From: Geoglobus sp. UBA235
GTDB taxonomy: Archaea; Halobacteriota; Archaeoglobi; Archaeoglobales; Archaeoglobaceae
Reading direction: 5' to 3'
Assembly (NCBI GenBank): GCA_002494725.1
Contig: DACG01000017.1
Span: 1 to 64,000, forward strand
Length of the DNA stretch: 64,000 bases
Shown: in pieces, positions 32,869-41,413 of the stretch
How the letters are laid out: every line of letters starts with the position of its first letter
Position numbering within the stretch: position 1 is the stretch's first letter
Notes under the pieces: generated by a model
Seen by the model: only the letters and a program-made list of their open reading frames with translations
The model's database searches: none
Told to the model about the DNA's origin: nothing
Program-made: the position numbers and the translations under genes

Positions 32869-34200
32869 ATGGAGGTTAAGGTTAGGCCGTTTGACTGCTG
32901 GAACGATTTCAAGAACTACAGAATGAATTACTACAAGGAGTATCTGGAGGCAAAGGATAAGGGCGGGATAAGGTGGGCAGGCTCTGCATGGTCATTTGAC
33001 CCCGTCCCTCAGGGGCTTGGTGAGGATGTTTATCCACTTACAGGAGAGCCCTATGGTGCAACTGCAGCCTTTTTCAAGGACTTCTCAATGAGGGCCCTTG
33101 AAACAATTGAGAGAAAGGGAGCTGCAAGAGATCTATGCGGTTACATGAGAAACTACTGGGGCAGTGTTGCCATGGACAGGTATCTGCTTGCAGATGGGAG
33201 TGAGATCGAGCCATTTCCAAAGCCGGATTTCAATTTCACAATTCACATCTGCTGCAGTCATGCAAAATGGTACCACTATGCCGCTGAGCTTGAGGGTGGT
33301 GTGCCGACCTATGCAGTTGACATATCCGTAGGGCCGGGATACACCTTAGATGACAAGAAGATAGAGTATGTTGTCAGGCAGCTTGAGGATGCAATAACCT
33401 GGATGGAGAAGGTTACCGGAAGGGAGTATGATGATGAACTCCTGATAAAGGCGGTTGAGAATGAAGCGAAGTCAATGACCTTATGGGCAAAGATATGCAA
33501 GCTGAATCAGGCAAAACCAGCTCCCATGGAAGAAAAGAGCATGTTCTCTTTCTACGTGCTCACATTGATAAGAAGGAGTGACGAGAGGGTTGTGAAGCTT
33601 TACGAACAGCTCTACAGGGAAGTGGAGAACAGGGTTAAGAAGGGGATTGGGGCATTAACATACGAGCAGTTCCGATTTGTCACAGATAACCCGCCCCCAT
33701 GGCCATTCCTGAAGGTTTACAGGTATCTGGAGCAGAACTATGGAGCTGTTTCTGTTGGAAGTATTTACACATTCGGTCTTGGAGCTGCATGGCTCGGAAT
33801 GGATGAAAAGGGAGAGAACTGGATATGGGAGCCAGCCCCAACACCTGAGGAGGCTGGATTTGAGATTCATGACAGGAGAAGTGCGCTTTGGTGGACTGCA
33901 CTGTTCAATCTGAAGTACAGGGCGTCATGGCAGCATGAATACTCTCACTGGGTGAGAAAGCAGGAAACATATCAGATGGTGAAGGACTGGCACACAGATG
34001 CGATAATCATGCACCTCAACAGAGGATGTGAGCTCTGGAACATGTCAACTCTCGAGGTCAGAGATTATCTTGTTAACAAAGGCATACCGGTTGCAACATA
34101 CGAAGGAAACATGGCAGATCCAAGGGAGTTTGATGAGGCAAGAACCTTCAACGTCATTGACTCATTCATGCAGAGTCTTGGAATTGAGAAGCTCACATAA
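32869..34200 (+). CDS. bzdO: Benzoyl-CoA reductase catalytic subunit (BzdO/BcrB-like)
   Basis: A protein of about 443 residues, the larger partner of the HgdB-type pair, with VKVRPFDCWNDF, the DLCGYMRNYWG segment, FTIHICCSHAKWYHY and MHLNRGCELWNMS, where Cys residues fit cluster binding. The size fits BzdO/BcrB (about 440-450). The start at 32869 is preferred because GAGGTGATG precedes it at usual spacing; the ATG at 32863 abuts the Shine-Dalgarno. Tightly coupled to bzdN (10-bp gap). Confidence 0.85.
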   Translation: MEVKVRPFDCWNDFKNYRMNYYKEYLEAKDKGGIRWAGSAWSFDPVPQGLGEDVYPLTGEPYGATAAFFKDFSMRALETIERKGAARDLCGYMRNYWGSVAMDRYLLADGSEIEPFPKPDFNFTIHICCSHAKWYHYAAELEGGVPTYAVDISVGPGYTLDDKKIEYVVRQLEDAITWMEKVTGREYDDELLIKAVENEAKSMTLWAKICKLNQAKPAPMEEKSMFSFYVLTLIRRSDERVVKLYEQLYREVENRVKKGIGALTYEQFRFVTDNPPPWPFLKVYRYLEQNYGAVSVGSIYTFGLGAAWLGMDEKGENWIWEPAPTPEEAGFEIHDRRSALWWTALFNLKYRASWQHEYSHWVRKQETYQMVKDWHTDAIIMHLNRGCELWNMSTLEVRDYLVNKGIPVATYEGNMADPREFDEARTFNVIDSFMQSLGIEKLT

Positions 34201-34218
34201 TTTTTTGGAGGTGATAGA

Positions 34219-34989
34219 GTGGCTGTAGCGGGAATTGATGTTGGAACAAAGCTGACAAAGGTTGTGATAATGGATGAAGACAAGAACATCCTCGCATATG
34301 TAATTGAAAGAACCGGAACCGATCACAAAAAGTCATCGGAAGAGGCTTTTGAAAAGGCAGTTGAAAAGGCTGGATTGAAGAGAGAGGACATAAAGAAGAC
34401 AATTGCGACTGGATTTGGGAAGATCTCAGCGCCATTTGCAGATGATGAGGTAACTCAGGTCATTGCTGCTGGCAGGGGAGCCTACTATGTGAAGCCAACT
34501 GCGAGAACCGTAATTGAGGTTGGAGCAGAGGAGAGCAGAGCGATCCAGCTTGATGACAATGGAAATGTGAAGGATTTCTCCTTAGCCGACAAGTGTGCTG
34601 CCGGGGCCGGATCATTTGTTGATGCAATGATAAGGTACCTTGAGGTAACTCCAGATGAGTTCGGACAGCTTGCTCTTCAGGCAACAAGAGCAATTCCGAT
34701 GAATGCCCAGTGTGTTGTCTTTGCCGAGTCTGAGGTTGTCTCGCTGCTTCATTCAAACGTTCCTAAGGCTGAAATATCAAGAGCGATTCATGATGCAATA
34801 GCAGACAGGGTTGCGGCAATTGCAAGAAGGATTGAGATAAAGGATGACGTCTTGCTGATTGGAGGACTTGCAAACGACATTGGATTCATAGATGCCATGA
34901 AGAGGGAGCTTGGAAAGGATGTGCATGTGCCGGAAAACTACCCGCCTGAGCTTGTTCCAGCGATAGGTGCGGCTCTTTCCGCATTATAG
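34219..34989 (+). CDS. bzdP: Benzoyl-CoA reductase ATPase subunit (BcrA/BcrD family, EVGAEE type)
   Basis: A 256-residue ASKHA-fold ATPase/electron activator: GIDVGTKLTKVVIMDED (phosphate 1 loop), TIATGFGK, then IEVGAEESRAIQLDD in place of the usual DIGGQD, DKCAAGAGSF and QCVVFAESEVV. The two Cys in the last two motifs ligate a [4Fe-4S] cluster shared between the two ATPase subunits. ATP hydrolysis drives low-potential electrons to the N/O module. The GTG start follows GGAGGTGA. Two small ATPases (256 and 293 residues) fit the Azoarcus Bzd type better than the Thauera type with one long BcrA. P versus Q is assigned by order only. Confidence 0.8.
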   Translation: MAVAGIDVGTKLTKVVIMDEDKNILAYVIERTGTDHKKSSEEAFEKAVEKAGLKREDIKKTIATGFGKISAPFADDEVTQVIAAGRGAYYVKPTARTVIEVGAEESRAIQLDDNGNVKDFSLADKCAAGAGSFVDAMIRYLEVTPDEFGQLALQATRAIPMNAQCVVFAESEVVSLLHSNVPKAEISRAIHDAIADRVAAIARRIEIKDDVLLIGGLANDIGFIDAMKRELGKDVHVPENYPPELVPAIGAALSAL

Positions 34990-35000
34990 GAGGTGAAATT

Positions 35001-35882
35001 ATGGTTACCGTACAGGAAAGCGAGTATTGGAGATGGCCCGAAACAATATGGGTTGATGAGAGCAAGAACTGGCAGGATGCCGAGGTAATAAGCTGCGGAA
35101 TAGATCTCGGATCTGTGAGTACGCAGGCAGTCATAATGGCTGACGGTGAACTTTACGCCTACGCCAGCATGAGAACAGGAACAAGCAGCACGGCAAGTGC
35201 AGAGAAAGCAGTCAATGCAGTTCTTGAAAAAATTGGAGACATGACAAGAGAGAACATTCACTACACAGTTGGAACTGGATACGGAAGGGTGAGCATTCCC
35301 TTTGCAAACAAAACAATCACGGAGATAGCCTGCCATGGCAGAGGTGCGGTTTATGTTTACGGCAATACCGTGAGGACTGTCCTTGACATGGGAGGTCAGG
35401 ATCTCAAAGCCATAAAGGTTGACAGCAGGGGTAAGGTGATAAACTTCCTGATGAATGACAAATGCGCAGCAGGAACCGGAAGAGGGATTGAGGTTGTCTG
35501 TGACATGCTTTCCGTCCCAATAACAGAGGTTGGGGAGCTCTCTTTAAAGGTTGATGAGGAACCAGAGCCTGTCTCAACAACCTGCGTTGTCTTTGCCAAG
35601 TCGGAAATACTTGGGCTTATAAGAAAGGGCTGGAGCAAGGAGATGATTCTCGCTGCATTCTTCAATGCAGTCTCAAGCAGAGTTGTTGAGCTGCTCGAAA
35701 GAGTTGGTGTTGAACCTGACTTCGCGATAACCGGTGGTATTTCAAAGAACGTTGGTGTTGTGAGGAGGATAGAGAGAAAGCTCAACATGAAGGCTCTGGA
35801 GCCAAAGGTCGATCCTCAGCTTGCAGGAGCGATAGGAGCAGCTCTGTTTGCGAGAGCCCTCTACATAAAATCAAAGAAGTGA
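35001..35882 (+). CDS. bzdQ: Benzoyl-CoA reductase ATPase subunit (BcrA/BcrD family, GGQD type)
   Basis: A 293-residue ASKHA ATPase with a 30-residue N-terminal extension, then CGIDLGSVSTQAVIMADGE, TVGTGYGRVSIPF, VLDMGGQDLKAIKVD, MNDKCAAGTGRGIEV and STTCVVFAKSEIL. Both cluster Cys are present and the GGQD motif is complete, in contrast to the preceding paralogue, so the pair is heteromeric as in known class I benzoyl-CoA reductases. 11-bp gap from bzdP. Confidence 0.82.
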   Translation: MVTVQESEYWRWPETIWVDESKNWQDAEVISCGIDLGSVSTQAVIMADGELYAYASMRTGTSSTASAEKAVNAVLEKIGDMTRENIHYTVGTGYGRVSIPFANKTITEIACHGRGAVYVYGNTVRTVLDMGGQDLKAIKVDSRGKVINFLMNDKCAAGTGRGIEVVCDMLSVPITEVGELSLKVDEEPEPVSTTCVVFAKSEILGLIRKGWSKEMILAAFFNAVSSRVVELLERVGVEPDFAITGGISKNVGVVRRIERKLNMKALEPKVDPQLAGAIGAALFARALYIKSKK

Positions 35883-35909
35883 TTTCTCTCCTCTTTTTTC
35901 GGTGAAAAA

Positions 35910-37001
35910 ATGACAGAGATTGTAACGGTTATCCTAGATGGAAAAGAAATAAGGGGAGAGAAAGGAAAAACGGTTCTGGAAATTGCCCTGGATAATGGAT
36001 TCTACGTACCCAACATATGCTACCATCCAAACGTCTCCCCTGCACCAGGGAAAAGGGGAGTTGAGGCTGTTTTCAGAGGAGAGGCTGAGATAAAAGGCGA
36101 AGCTGAAGAGTATGAAGGCTGTGGACTTTGCGTTGTCAGAATAAACGGAGAGGTCAAAAAAGCCTGCATAACTGTCGCAGAAGATGGAATGGAGATAAGC
36201 ACAGATGACCCTTTTGCTGTGGAGGAGAGAAAGAGGAATCTGGCAAAAATACTTTCATACCATCCACACGTATGCATAACGTGCGAATATCGAAATGGAT
36301 GTGACAGAATTCAGTGCATGTTCGGATATGCGGTTGAGGAGAGATGCTGCGATCTCTTCCCGAGATGTGAGCTGAGATTCGTTTCAGAATACATTGGAGT
36401 GCCTGATTACACCCCAAAGTACGTTTTCCAGAATCTCCCTGTTGTTGAGGAAAAGATGTACAGATGGAACTGGAATCTGTGCATAAACTGCATGAGATGC
36501 GTGAGAGGATGTGAGGAGGTTAGAGAAGCCGATGCGTTATCATTCACAGTTGCAGATGGAAATGCGATTGCAGGCAGAACTGGAAGGAGTGATGTTGAAT
36601 CCGGATGCAAGTTCTGCGGGGTTTGTGTTGAGATATGCCCGACAGGAGTTCCGAGGGATCTGAAGAGAAGGGTCAGCAACAAATGGAGGGACTCCATTGT
36701 TGAAAAGAGGCTGCCTGTTCTTAGAGAGGTGCTGATGCTCGATGAAACCAGCGTGGCAAATGTGCCGGAAACAGCAGGAGTTTTCAGGCTCTACGATGAG
36801 AACATGGAGATTGTCTACATTAAGGGAACCGAGAATTTGAGGGAGGGGATAGCTGCTGAAATCGGAAAAGCGGTTTACTTTGACTATGAGGAGGATGAGA
36901 TGTACACGATGAGAGAGAGCGAGCTCATTCAGGAATTTCTGCAGGCTCATGGAAGGATGCCAAAGCTGAATGATGAGGTTGATGATCTGTTCGATATCTG
37001 A
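35910..37001 (+). CDS. NuoG-like iron-sulfur protein with GIY-YIG-like C-terminal tail
   Basis: A 363-residue soluble electron carrier. A [2Fe-2S] domain comes first (C37, C71, C74, C86), then the NuoG-type His/Cys segment (HPHVCITCEYRNGC, about 118-136), then two [4Fe-4S] motifs (C191-C194-C197-C201 and C233-C236-C239-C243). This is the N-terminal part of complex I subunit G, formate dehydrogenase and hydrogenase relatives, but with no molybdopterin domain. Residues 290-355 instead resemble a GIY-YIG domain (GVF-10 residues-YIK, then EN, R and a late E and N). It may carry electrons between NAD(P)H or F420 enzymes and ferredoxin for the reductase. Last function is inference. Confidence 0.7.
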   Translation: MTEIVTVILDGKEIRGEKGKTVLEIALDNGFYVPNICYHPNVSPAPGKRGVEAVFRGEAEIKGEAEEYEGCGLCVVRINGEVKKACITVAEDGMEISTDDPFAVEERKRNLAKILSYHPHVCITCEYRNGCDRIQCMFGYAVEERCCDLFPRCELRFVSEYIGVPDYTPKYVFQNLPVVEEKMYRWNWNLCINCMRCVRGCEEVREADALSFTVADGNAIAGRTGRSDVESGCKFCGVCVEICPTGVPRDLKRRVSNKWRDSIVEKRLPVLREVLMLDETSVANVPETAGVFRLYDENMEIVYIKGTENLREGIAAEIGKAVYFDYEEDEMYTMRESELIQEFLQAHGRMPKLNDEVDDLFDI

Positions 37002-37045
37002 TTTTTAGAGAGTGGATGATTTGCATTCTGTAAGGGGTGTTTGAT

Positions 37046-38224
37046 ATGGGAAATGACAGGAGAGTTGGAATAATAGGAGTTGGATGTTCAAAATTTGGAA
37101 TTAGAGATGAGTTAACAGTGCAGGAGCTGGCTTTTGAAGCCGTTAAGGAGGCAATAGAAGATGCCAGAATCACAAGAGAGGATATAGAGCTGAGTGTTGC
37201 AGGCACAGCCGGAACGAGAAGCTATGAGCTCATGCCCGCTGTGCCAATAAACGAGTACTGCGGTTTTGCCGGGAAAGGCCCGATCAGGGTTGAGGCTGCA
37301 TGTGCAACCGGAAGTGCTGCTGTGTATACTGCATACGCAAGCGTTAAGGCTGGAATTGCTGACATAGCAATAGCAATCGGATTTGAGAAGATGAACGAGG
37401 TTGACACGCCAACATCCTTGGCTGTAGGCGGAAGGAGTGGGAGTTATTTATGGGAGTTCCATCAGTACGGCACAACCTTCCCAGGCTATTATGCGATGCA
37501 CGCATCTGCCCACATGGCAAGATATGGAACAACAGACAAACAGCTTGCTCTTGTTGCAGTCAAAAACCACAGAAATGCTGCCAAGAATCCAAAAGCCCAG
37601 TTTCAGAAGGAGATAAGCCTTGAAAAGGCAGTGTCATCAAGATACGTTGCATATCCGCTGAGACTTTTCGACTGCTCTGCGATAACAGATGGATCTTCTG
37701 CTGCAGTTATTGCAAGCGAGGAGAAGATAAAGGAGCTTGGATTGAAAGACAAGGCTGTCTGGGTAGAAGGAGTTGGTTACAGCAGCGACACGGCAAACAT
37801 GCCAAAGAGAGTAGACTATGCCGGACTTAAAGCAACGGTTGAGGCTTCGAGGATGGCATATGAGATGGCCGGGATAGAGGATCCTGTCAAGGATCTGGAT
37901 GTTGTTGCACTCCATGACTGCTTCACAATTGCTGAAATCATGGCCTATGAAGATCTTGGATTCTGCAGGAAAGGAGAGGGAGGAAAGTTCATTGAAAATG
38001 GCGATTCAGACTTTGGAGGAAAGATTCCTGTTAACACGTTTGGAGGACTTAAGGCAAAGGGTCACCCTCTTGGAGCTACAGGTGTGGCAATGTTCTATGA
38101 GATCGTAAAGCAGCTCAGAGGGGAGGCAAAGGACCTTCAGGTTGATCTGAAAACATACAAGGGACTGACCCACAACATAGGCGGAACGGGGCATTTTGGA
38201 TGGGTTTTCATTCTGGGGGTGTGA
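37046..38224 (+). CDS. Thiolase-family acyltransferase (SCP-x/BbsB-like)
   Basis: A 392-residue thiolase of the SCP-x-like type often paired with DUF35 proteins. The nucleophile Cys is in VEAACATGSAAV (C86), the catalytic His in ALHDCFTIAE is replaced in the family by this HDCF motif, and the C-terminal FGGLKAKGHPLGATG is conserved. It starts at ATG 37046 with AGGGGTG upstream; the in-frame GTG at 37037 is less likely. The immediate DUF35 partner and the aromatic operon recall BbsAB, the benzoylsuccinyl-CoA thiolase of toluene degraders, so thiolysis of an aryl 3-oxoacyl-CoA giving benzoyl-CoA, or of a ring-fission product, is possible. Confidence 0.75.
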   Translation: MGNDRRVGIIGVGCSKFGIRDELTVQELAFEAVKEAIEDARITREDIELSVAGTAGTRSYELMPAVPINEYCGFAGKGPIRVEAACATGSAAVYTAYASVKAGIADIAIAIGFEKMNEVDTPTSLAVGGRSGSYLWEFHQYGTTFPGYYAMHASAHMARYGTTDKQLALVAVKNHRNAAKNPKAQFQKEISLEKAVSSRYVAYPLRLFDCSAITDGSSAAVIASEEKIKELGLKDKAVWVEGVGYSSDTANMPKRVDYAGLKATVEASRMAYEMAGIEDPVKDLDVVALHDCFTIAEIMAYEDLGFCRKGEGGKFIENGDSDFGGKIPVNTFGGLKAKGHPLGATGVAMFYEIVKQLRGEAKDLQVDLKTYKGLTHNIGGTGHFGWVFILGV

Positions 38225-38227
38225 AAA

Positions 38228-38653
38228 ATGGCTGAGGAAAAGTTCAAGATGGAGAGCAGAACCTTCGTGCTGAAGCATGAGCTACCGGTTTCAAGGGTTG
38301 AAAAATACTGGAAGGGGCTTGAAGAGGGCAAAATATATGGAACCACATGCAAATCATGTGGAGCAAAATTCTCTCCGCCCCAGGCTGACTGCAGCTATTG
38401 CTATTCAAGCAACATGGAATGGGTTGAGATTGGTGGAGAGGGTGAGATAGAGTGCTTCACCCAGCTTTACAGCTTCCCGCAGGGTTTTGATTTTGCCGAA
38501 AAACCATACATTATCGCCGTTGCGAGATTTGGAGACTTCAAGGTAATGGGATGGTTTGAGGGAGAAGAGCTGCCGGAAGTGGGTCAGAAGGTTAAAGCCG
38601 AGACAAAGCAGGACGCAAGCGGAGTATGGAAAGTTTACTTCACTCCCGCTTGA
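38228..38653 (+). CDS. DUF35 zinc-ribbon/OB-fold thiolase partner
   Basis: A 141-residue protein with a rubredoxin-like zinc ribbon (C41-x2-C44...C55-x2-C58) and a C-terminal OB fold (GEIECFTQLYSFPQGF...YIIAVARFGDFKVMGWFEG). DUF35 proteins bind thiolases and help channel or position acyl-CoA (for example BbsA with BbsB, or the archaeal HMG-CoA synthase complex). It starts 3 bp after the thiolase stop, which supports a complex. Confidence 0.85.
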   Translation: MAEEKFKMESRTFVLKHELPVSRVEKYWKGLEEGKIYGTTCKSCGAKFSPPQADCSYCYSSNMEWVEIGGEGEIECFTQLYSFPQGFDFAEKPYIIAVARFGDFKVMGWFEGEELPEVGQKVKAETKQDASGVWKVYFTPA

Positions 38654-38657
38654 GGTG

Positions 38658-39725
38658 ATGGGAGTGAATATAGATCCAGAGAGGGTCAAGTTTGGAGTAG
38701 AGGGGCCAAATGCTCCCTGGGAGACAATAAGAGATACAGCAATTTATTCGGAAAAGCTCGGCTTGGACAGCTACTGGATGCCCGACCATACAGTTGCAAC
38801 TGGAGTGAAGAGATGGGATGCCATAGAAGCATGGGGTGCTTTGAGCGCTCTTTCAGTTCTCACAGAGAAAATAATGCTTGCAAGCGGTGTCAGCGATACC
38901 TACCGCTACCATCCTGCTGTTCTTGCTCAGAAGGCAACAACATGCGACATAATTTCAGGCGGGAGAGCCATCCTGGGAATTGGAATTGGAGAGGCGATGA
39001 ATCTTGTGCCATTTGGCATAGAGTACGACAAACCTGTGGGAAGAACAATAGAGGCTCTGAAGGTTATAAAGCTCCTTTTAACTCAGGACTTTGTAGACTT
39101 TGAAGGCAAGTATTACAGGCTCAATCAGGCATTTCTCCATCCAAAGCCCGTTCAGGAACCACACTATCCAATATACGTTGCCGGAAGCTCACCAAGGACA
39201 ATGAGGATGGTGGGAAGGTATGGAGACGGCTGGCTGCCAGCAAATCTGTCTGTTGAGAGGTACAAAGAGGGCAGAAAGACAGTCATGAACGCTGCAAAGG
39301 AGGCTGGAAGGGATGCTGAAAAGCTTGACATGGCTCACTTCATGTATGGAGTTATAGCGAACAGCAGGGATGAGGCAAGGGAGAGAGTGATGCTTCCTGC
39401 AAAGATGCTTCTCCTTACAAGACCGAGAATTCTTGAGGCCATGGGCTTTGAGCCCCCAACATACGATTTCGAGATGACTTGGAATCTCGTATTTCCGAGA
39501 GATGGAAAGAGATGGCTTGAGGCTGCAAAACAGCTTCCAGATGAGGTCGTTGAAAAATCACCGATTGTCTACGGCACCGTTGATGACTTCATAGAAAGGT
39601 TCGAGCAGTACTACAGGGCTGGATGCAGGCACTTTGTCATGAACTTCCAGGTCTCGCCCAAGATCCTGAAAGACTGCCTCGATCTCTATACAAAGGTTGT
39701 TGAGTACTTCAGGGAAAGTTATTGA
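38658..39725 (+). CDS. LLM-class oxidoreductase, F420- or flavin-dependent
   Basis: A protein of about 355 residues with the luciferase-like/Mer TIM-barrel pattern: SEKLGLDSYWMPDHTV, KIMLASGVSDTYRYHPAVLAQ, GRAILGIGIGEAMNLVPFG, YPIYVAGSSPRTMRMVGRYGDGW. In archaea such proteins mostly use coenzyme F420 for hydride transfer. It is the last gene of the reductase operon. A step needing a hydride acceptor (dehydrogenation of 6-hydroxycyclohexene-carbonyl-CoA, normally NAD-linked Had) has no obvious enzyme in the complete part of the window, so this protein is one candidate. The start is 38658 or the GTG at 38664. Confidence 0.72.
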   Translation: MGVNIDPERVKFGVEGPNAPWETIRDTAIYSEKLGLDSYWMPDHTVATGVKRWDAIEAWGALSALSVLTEKIMLASGVSDTYRYHPAVLAQKATTCDIISGGRAILGIGIGEAMNLVPFGIEYDKPVGRTIEALKVIKLLLTQDFVDFEGKYYRLNQAFLHPKPVQEPHYPIYVAGSSPRTMRMVGRYGDGWLPANLSVERYKEGRKTVMNAAKEAGRDAEKLDMAHFMYGVIANSRDEARERVMLPAKMLLLTRPRILEAMGFEPPTYDFEMTWNLVFPRDGKRWLEAAKQLPDEVVEKSPIVYGTVDDFIERFEQYYRAGCRHFVMNFQVSPKILKDCLDLYTKVVEYFRESY

Positions 39726-39747
39726 AATTTCATTATCTTTTTTTGAA

Positions 39748-40018
39748 TCAGTGTTGATTTACAAAAACAAATGAAAGGAGCTGAATGATTATCGCATTTT
39801 TTTCACCATTTTCATAAGCGACCGTAATGTTGACAGCATATACACTCAGTTCATTTTTTGCAGAGGGCCTTTCATCTGGATTCGGTGTAATGTTATGGGT
39901 TTCTGGAAAGTTCAGCACTTCTCTTACGCCTTTGATGGATGTTTCTTTTTATTCTGTCAAAAAACATTTCACAGAGCTTCACCGCATTTCTCCCGTTATA
40001 AAATTCGATGAAATCCAT
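39748..40018 (-). pseudogene. Frameshifted remnant of the NTF2-like lipoprotein family
   Basis: From ATG 40018 the minus strand reads MDFIEFYNGRNAVKLCEMFF, close to FVHHYNSRDAKAIYDMLSERV in the neighbouring intact lipoprotein (40476-41306). It stops at 39893, but a second frame carries on with NITPNPDERPSAKNELSVYA and VNITVAYENGEKNAII to a TGA at 39748. Upstream, the same frame shows a Ser/Thr/Pro linker without a start or lipobox. It appears to be a disrupted paralogue. Confidence 0.5.
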
Positions 40019-40110
40019 AACGACAGTTCCTGATGAACCAGGGGTATGACAGGTGGAGGTGGTGAGAAGGCTGGAGCTGGTTTTGAAAGTGTGTTTTTCA
40101 AATTTGTTTC

Positions 40111-40437
40111 TCAGGCTGAGTATTTAACGGTAAAGTCCGTTGATCTTCCAGCTTCAATTCCGCTGACGTTGTCTTTGAGGAGAGTTTCTTCGGTGTACTT
40201 CAGGGTTCAGGATATTCAATGTAGCAGCCATGCATATCCAGATCCGCGAAATCTGTTTGACCAGATGAGTTTACAAGGTGAACTCTCTGATCTCTTATCC
40301 AGAATCTCAGATCTAACCCCACCTCCCCGCGCGACCACTCACTATATTTTATCCAGTAGTCTTTTGCTGCAAAGATTATCCTTTATTTTTAGAATTGATG
40401 GAGTTAATTTAAAAGCAAAGTTCTCGTTTTGGAAATC
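40111..40437 (-). pseudogene. Decayed secreted-protein gene, at least three frames
   Basis: The minus strand shows protein-like stretches in successive frames: DFQNENFAFKLTPSILKIKD, then AAKDYWIKYSEWSRGEVGL followed by LRFWIRDQRVHLVN, then LKYTEETLLKDNVSGIEAGR with STDFTVKYSA and a TGA at 40111. Together they look like the C-terminal part of an extracellular protein broken by at least two frameshifts. The family is not identified. Confidence 0.4.
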
Positions 40438-40475
40438 ATAATAGAAAAGAGTAAGCTGTACTTGCTAACTTCAGC

Positions 40476-41306
40476 TCATTTGGAATGCAGTTCATCGAAA
40501 ATCCAGCTGTCTATCTTGCCCTTCAAACCTCTGGCATAAACCCGGCCGTCTTCTTTCAGTTCATACGGAACGTAGGTAATCGAGAAGTTTACAGTCATGA
40601 TTGCTGTGTTCTCATTCGAGAGATTCAGGCTTACAAGCATTTGCCTTGCATTCGGTTGCACCATTTCCTCAATTTCCGCGTTCAGTATGGTGATGTTGTG
40701 CAGCTCAGCGAACTGCAGTTCCGCAATAACATCTTCCAGACTGTGATTCTTCCTTACCCTTTCCGAAAGCATATCGTATATTGCCTTGGCATCTCTGCTG
40801 TTATAGTGATGAACGAAGGCTTCAAGGATTCCTGAGGGTGGAATTGGCGAGATCTGTGCAGGGGGGAGAAAACGCCTCCAGAGCTTCTCGACAAAGAATT
40901 TATCTATCCGCCACCCATCATCCTCCCTCACGAGTGTTATATTGGTCGTGAAGTTTCTGAATTCTGCCTTCAATCTTACGCTTAAATTCAGTTTCATTCC
41001 AATTTTCTCATCCTCTTTCCGTTTCTCGACGATTCTCCATTCCGGTATCGATATGTCAAGCCTTTTAGCGTCCTCGATCTCTTTAGCAATTTCTTCGAAG
41101 AGATAACCAGCCTTCAACCTGTCGGAGAGCATCTCATATACGGCACTCGCATTTCTTTCGTTGTATTTCGCTATGAACTTCCCGATGACCTGCTCTGGAG
41201 TCTCGGGAACCGGTGTTTGCTCTACCACGGTTACTTTTTCTCCCAGACACCCGAGGATTGCCATTGCAAATACTACCATAAGAAACAACAGTAATTGCCC
41301 GCTCAT
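40476..41306 (-). CDS. Lipoprotein with two NTF2-like repeats
   Basis: A 276-residue protein with a signal peptide and lipobox AILGC (C20). Two homologous modules follow: about residues 37-150 (VIGKFIAKYNERNASAVYEM, then EIAKEIEDAKRLDISIPEW) and about 165-270 (ILEAFVHHYNSRDAKAIYDM, then DVIAELQFAELHNITILNAE). Each has the helix-then-sheet layout of NTF2/SnoaL-like (DUF4878/DUF3887-type) domains found in many lipoproteins. The duplicated architecture is clear; no ligand is known. A broken paralogue lies directly downstream at 39748-40018. Confidence 0.65.
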   Translation of the reverse strand: MSGQLLLFLMVVFAMAILGCLGEKVTVVEQTPVPETPEQVIGKFIAKYNERNASAVYEMLSDRLKAGYLFEEIAKEIEDAKRLDISIPEWRIVEKRKEDEKIGMKLNLSVRLKAEFRNFTTNITLVREDDGWRIDKFFVEKLWRRFLPPAQISPIPPSGILEAFVHHYNSRDAKAIYDMLSERVRKNHSLEDVIAELQFAELHNITILNAEIEEMVQPNARQMLVSLNLSNENTAIMTVNFSITYVPYELKEDGRVYARGLKGKIDSWIFDELHSK

Positions 41307-41413
41307 TTTTACTCACTCACTTTCTCATTTTACTCATCTTATTAAAAAAATTTAAAGTGTTCGATTTTTAATTACCAACCCAAGCTACTTCTTAATCTCA
41401 GGCTTTCCTCGTT

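Noticed and set aside
39827..40033. A 68-codon plus-strand open frame
   Set aside because: It is antisense to the remnant of the NTF2-like lipoprotein family and has no homology I can recognise.
40046..40441. A 131-codon plus-strand open frame in the gap after the LLM gene
   Set aside because: Its protein is low in plausible structure, while the minus strand over the same bases shows recognisable coding fragments in several frames. It is probably the shadow of a decayed gene.
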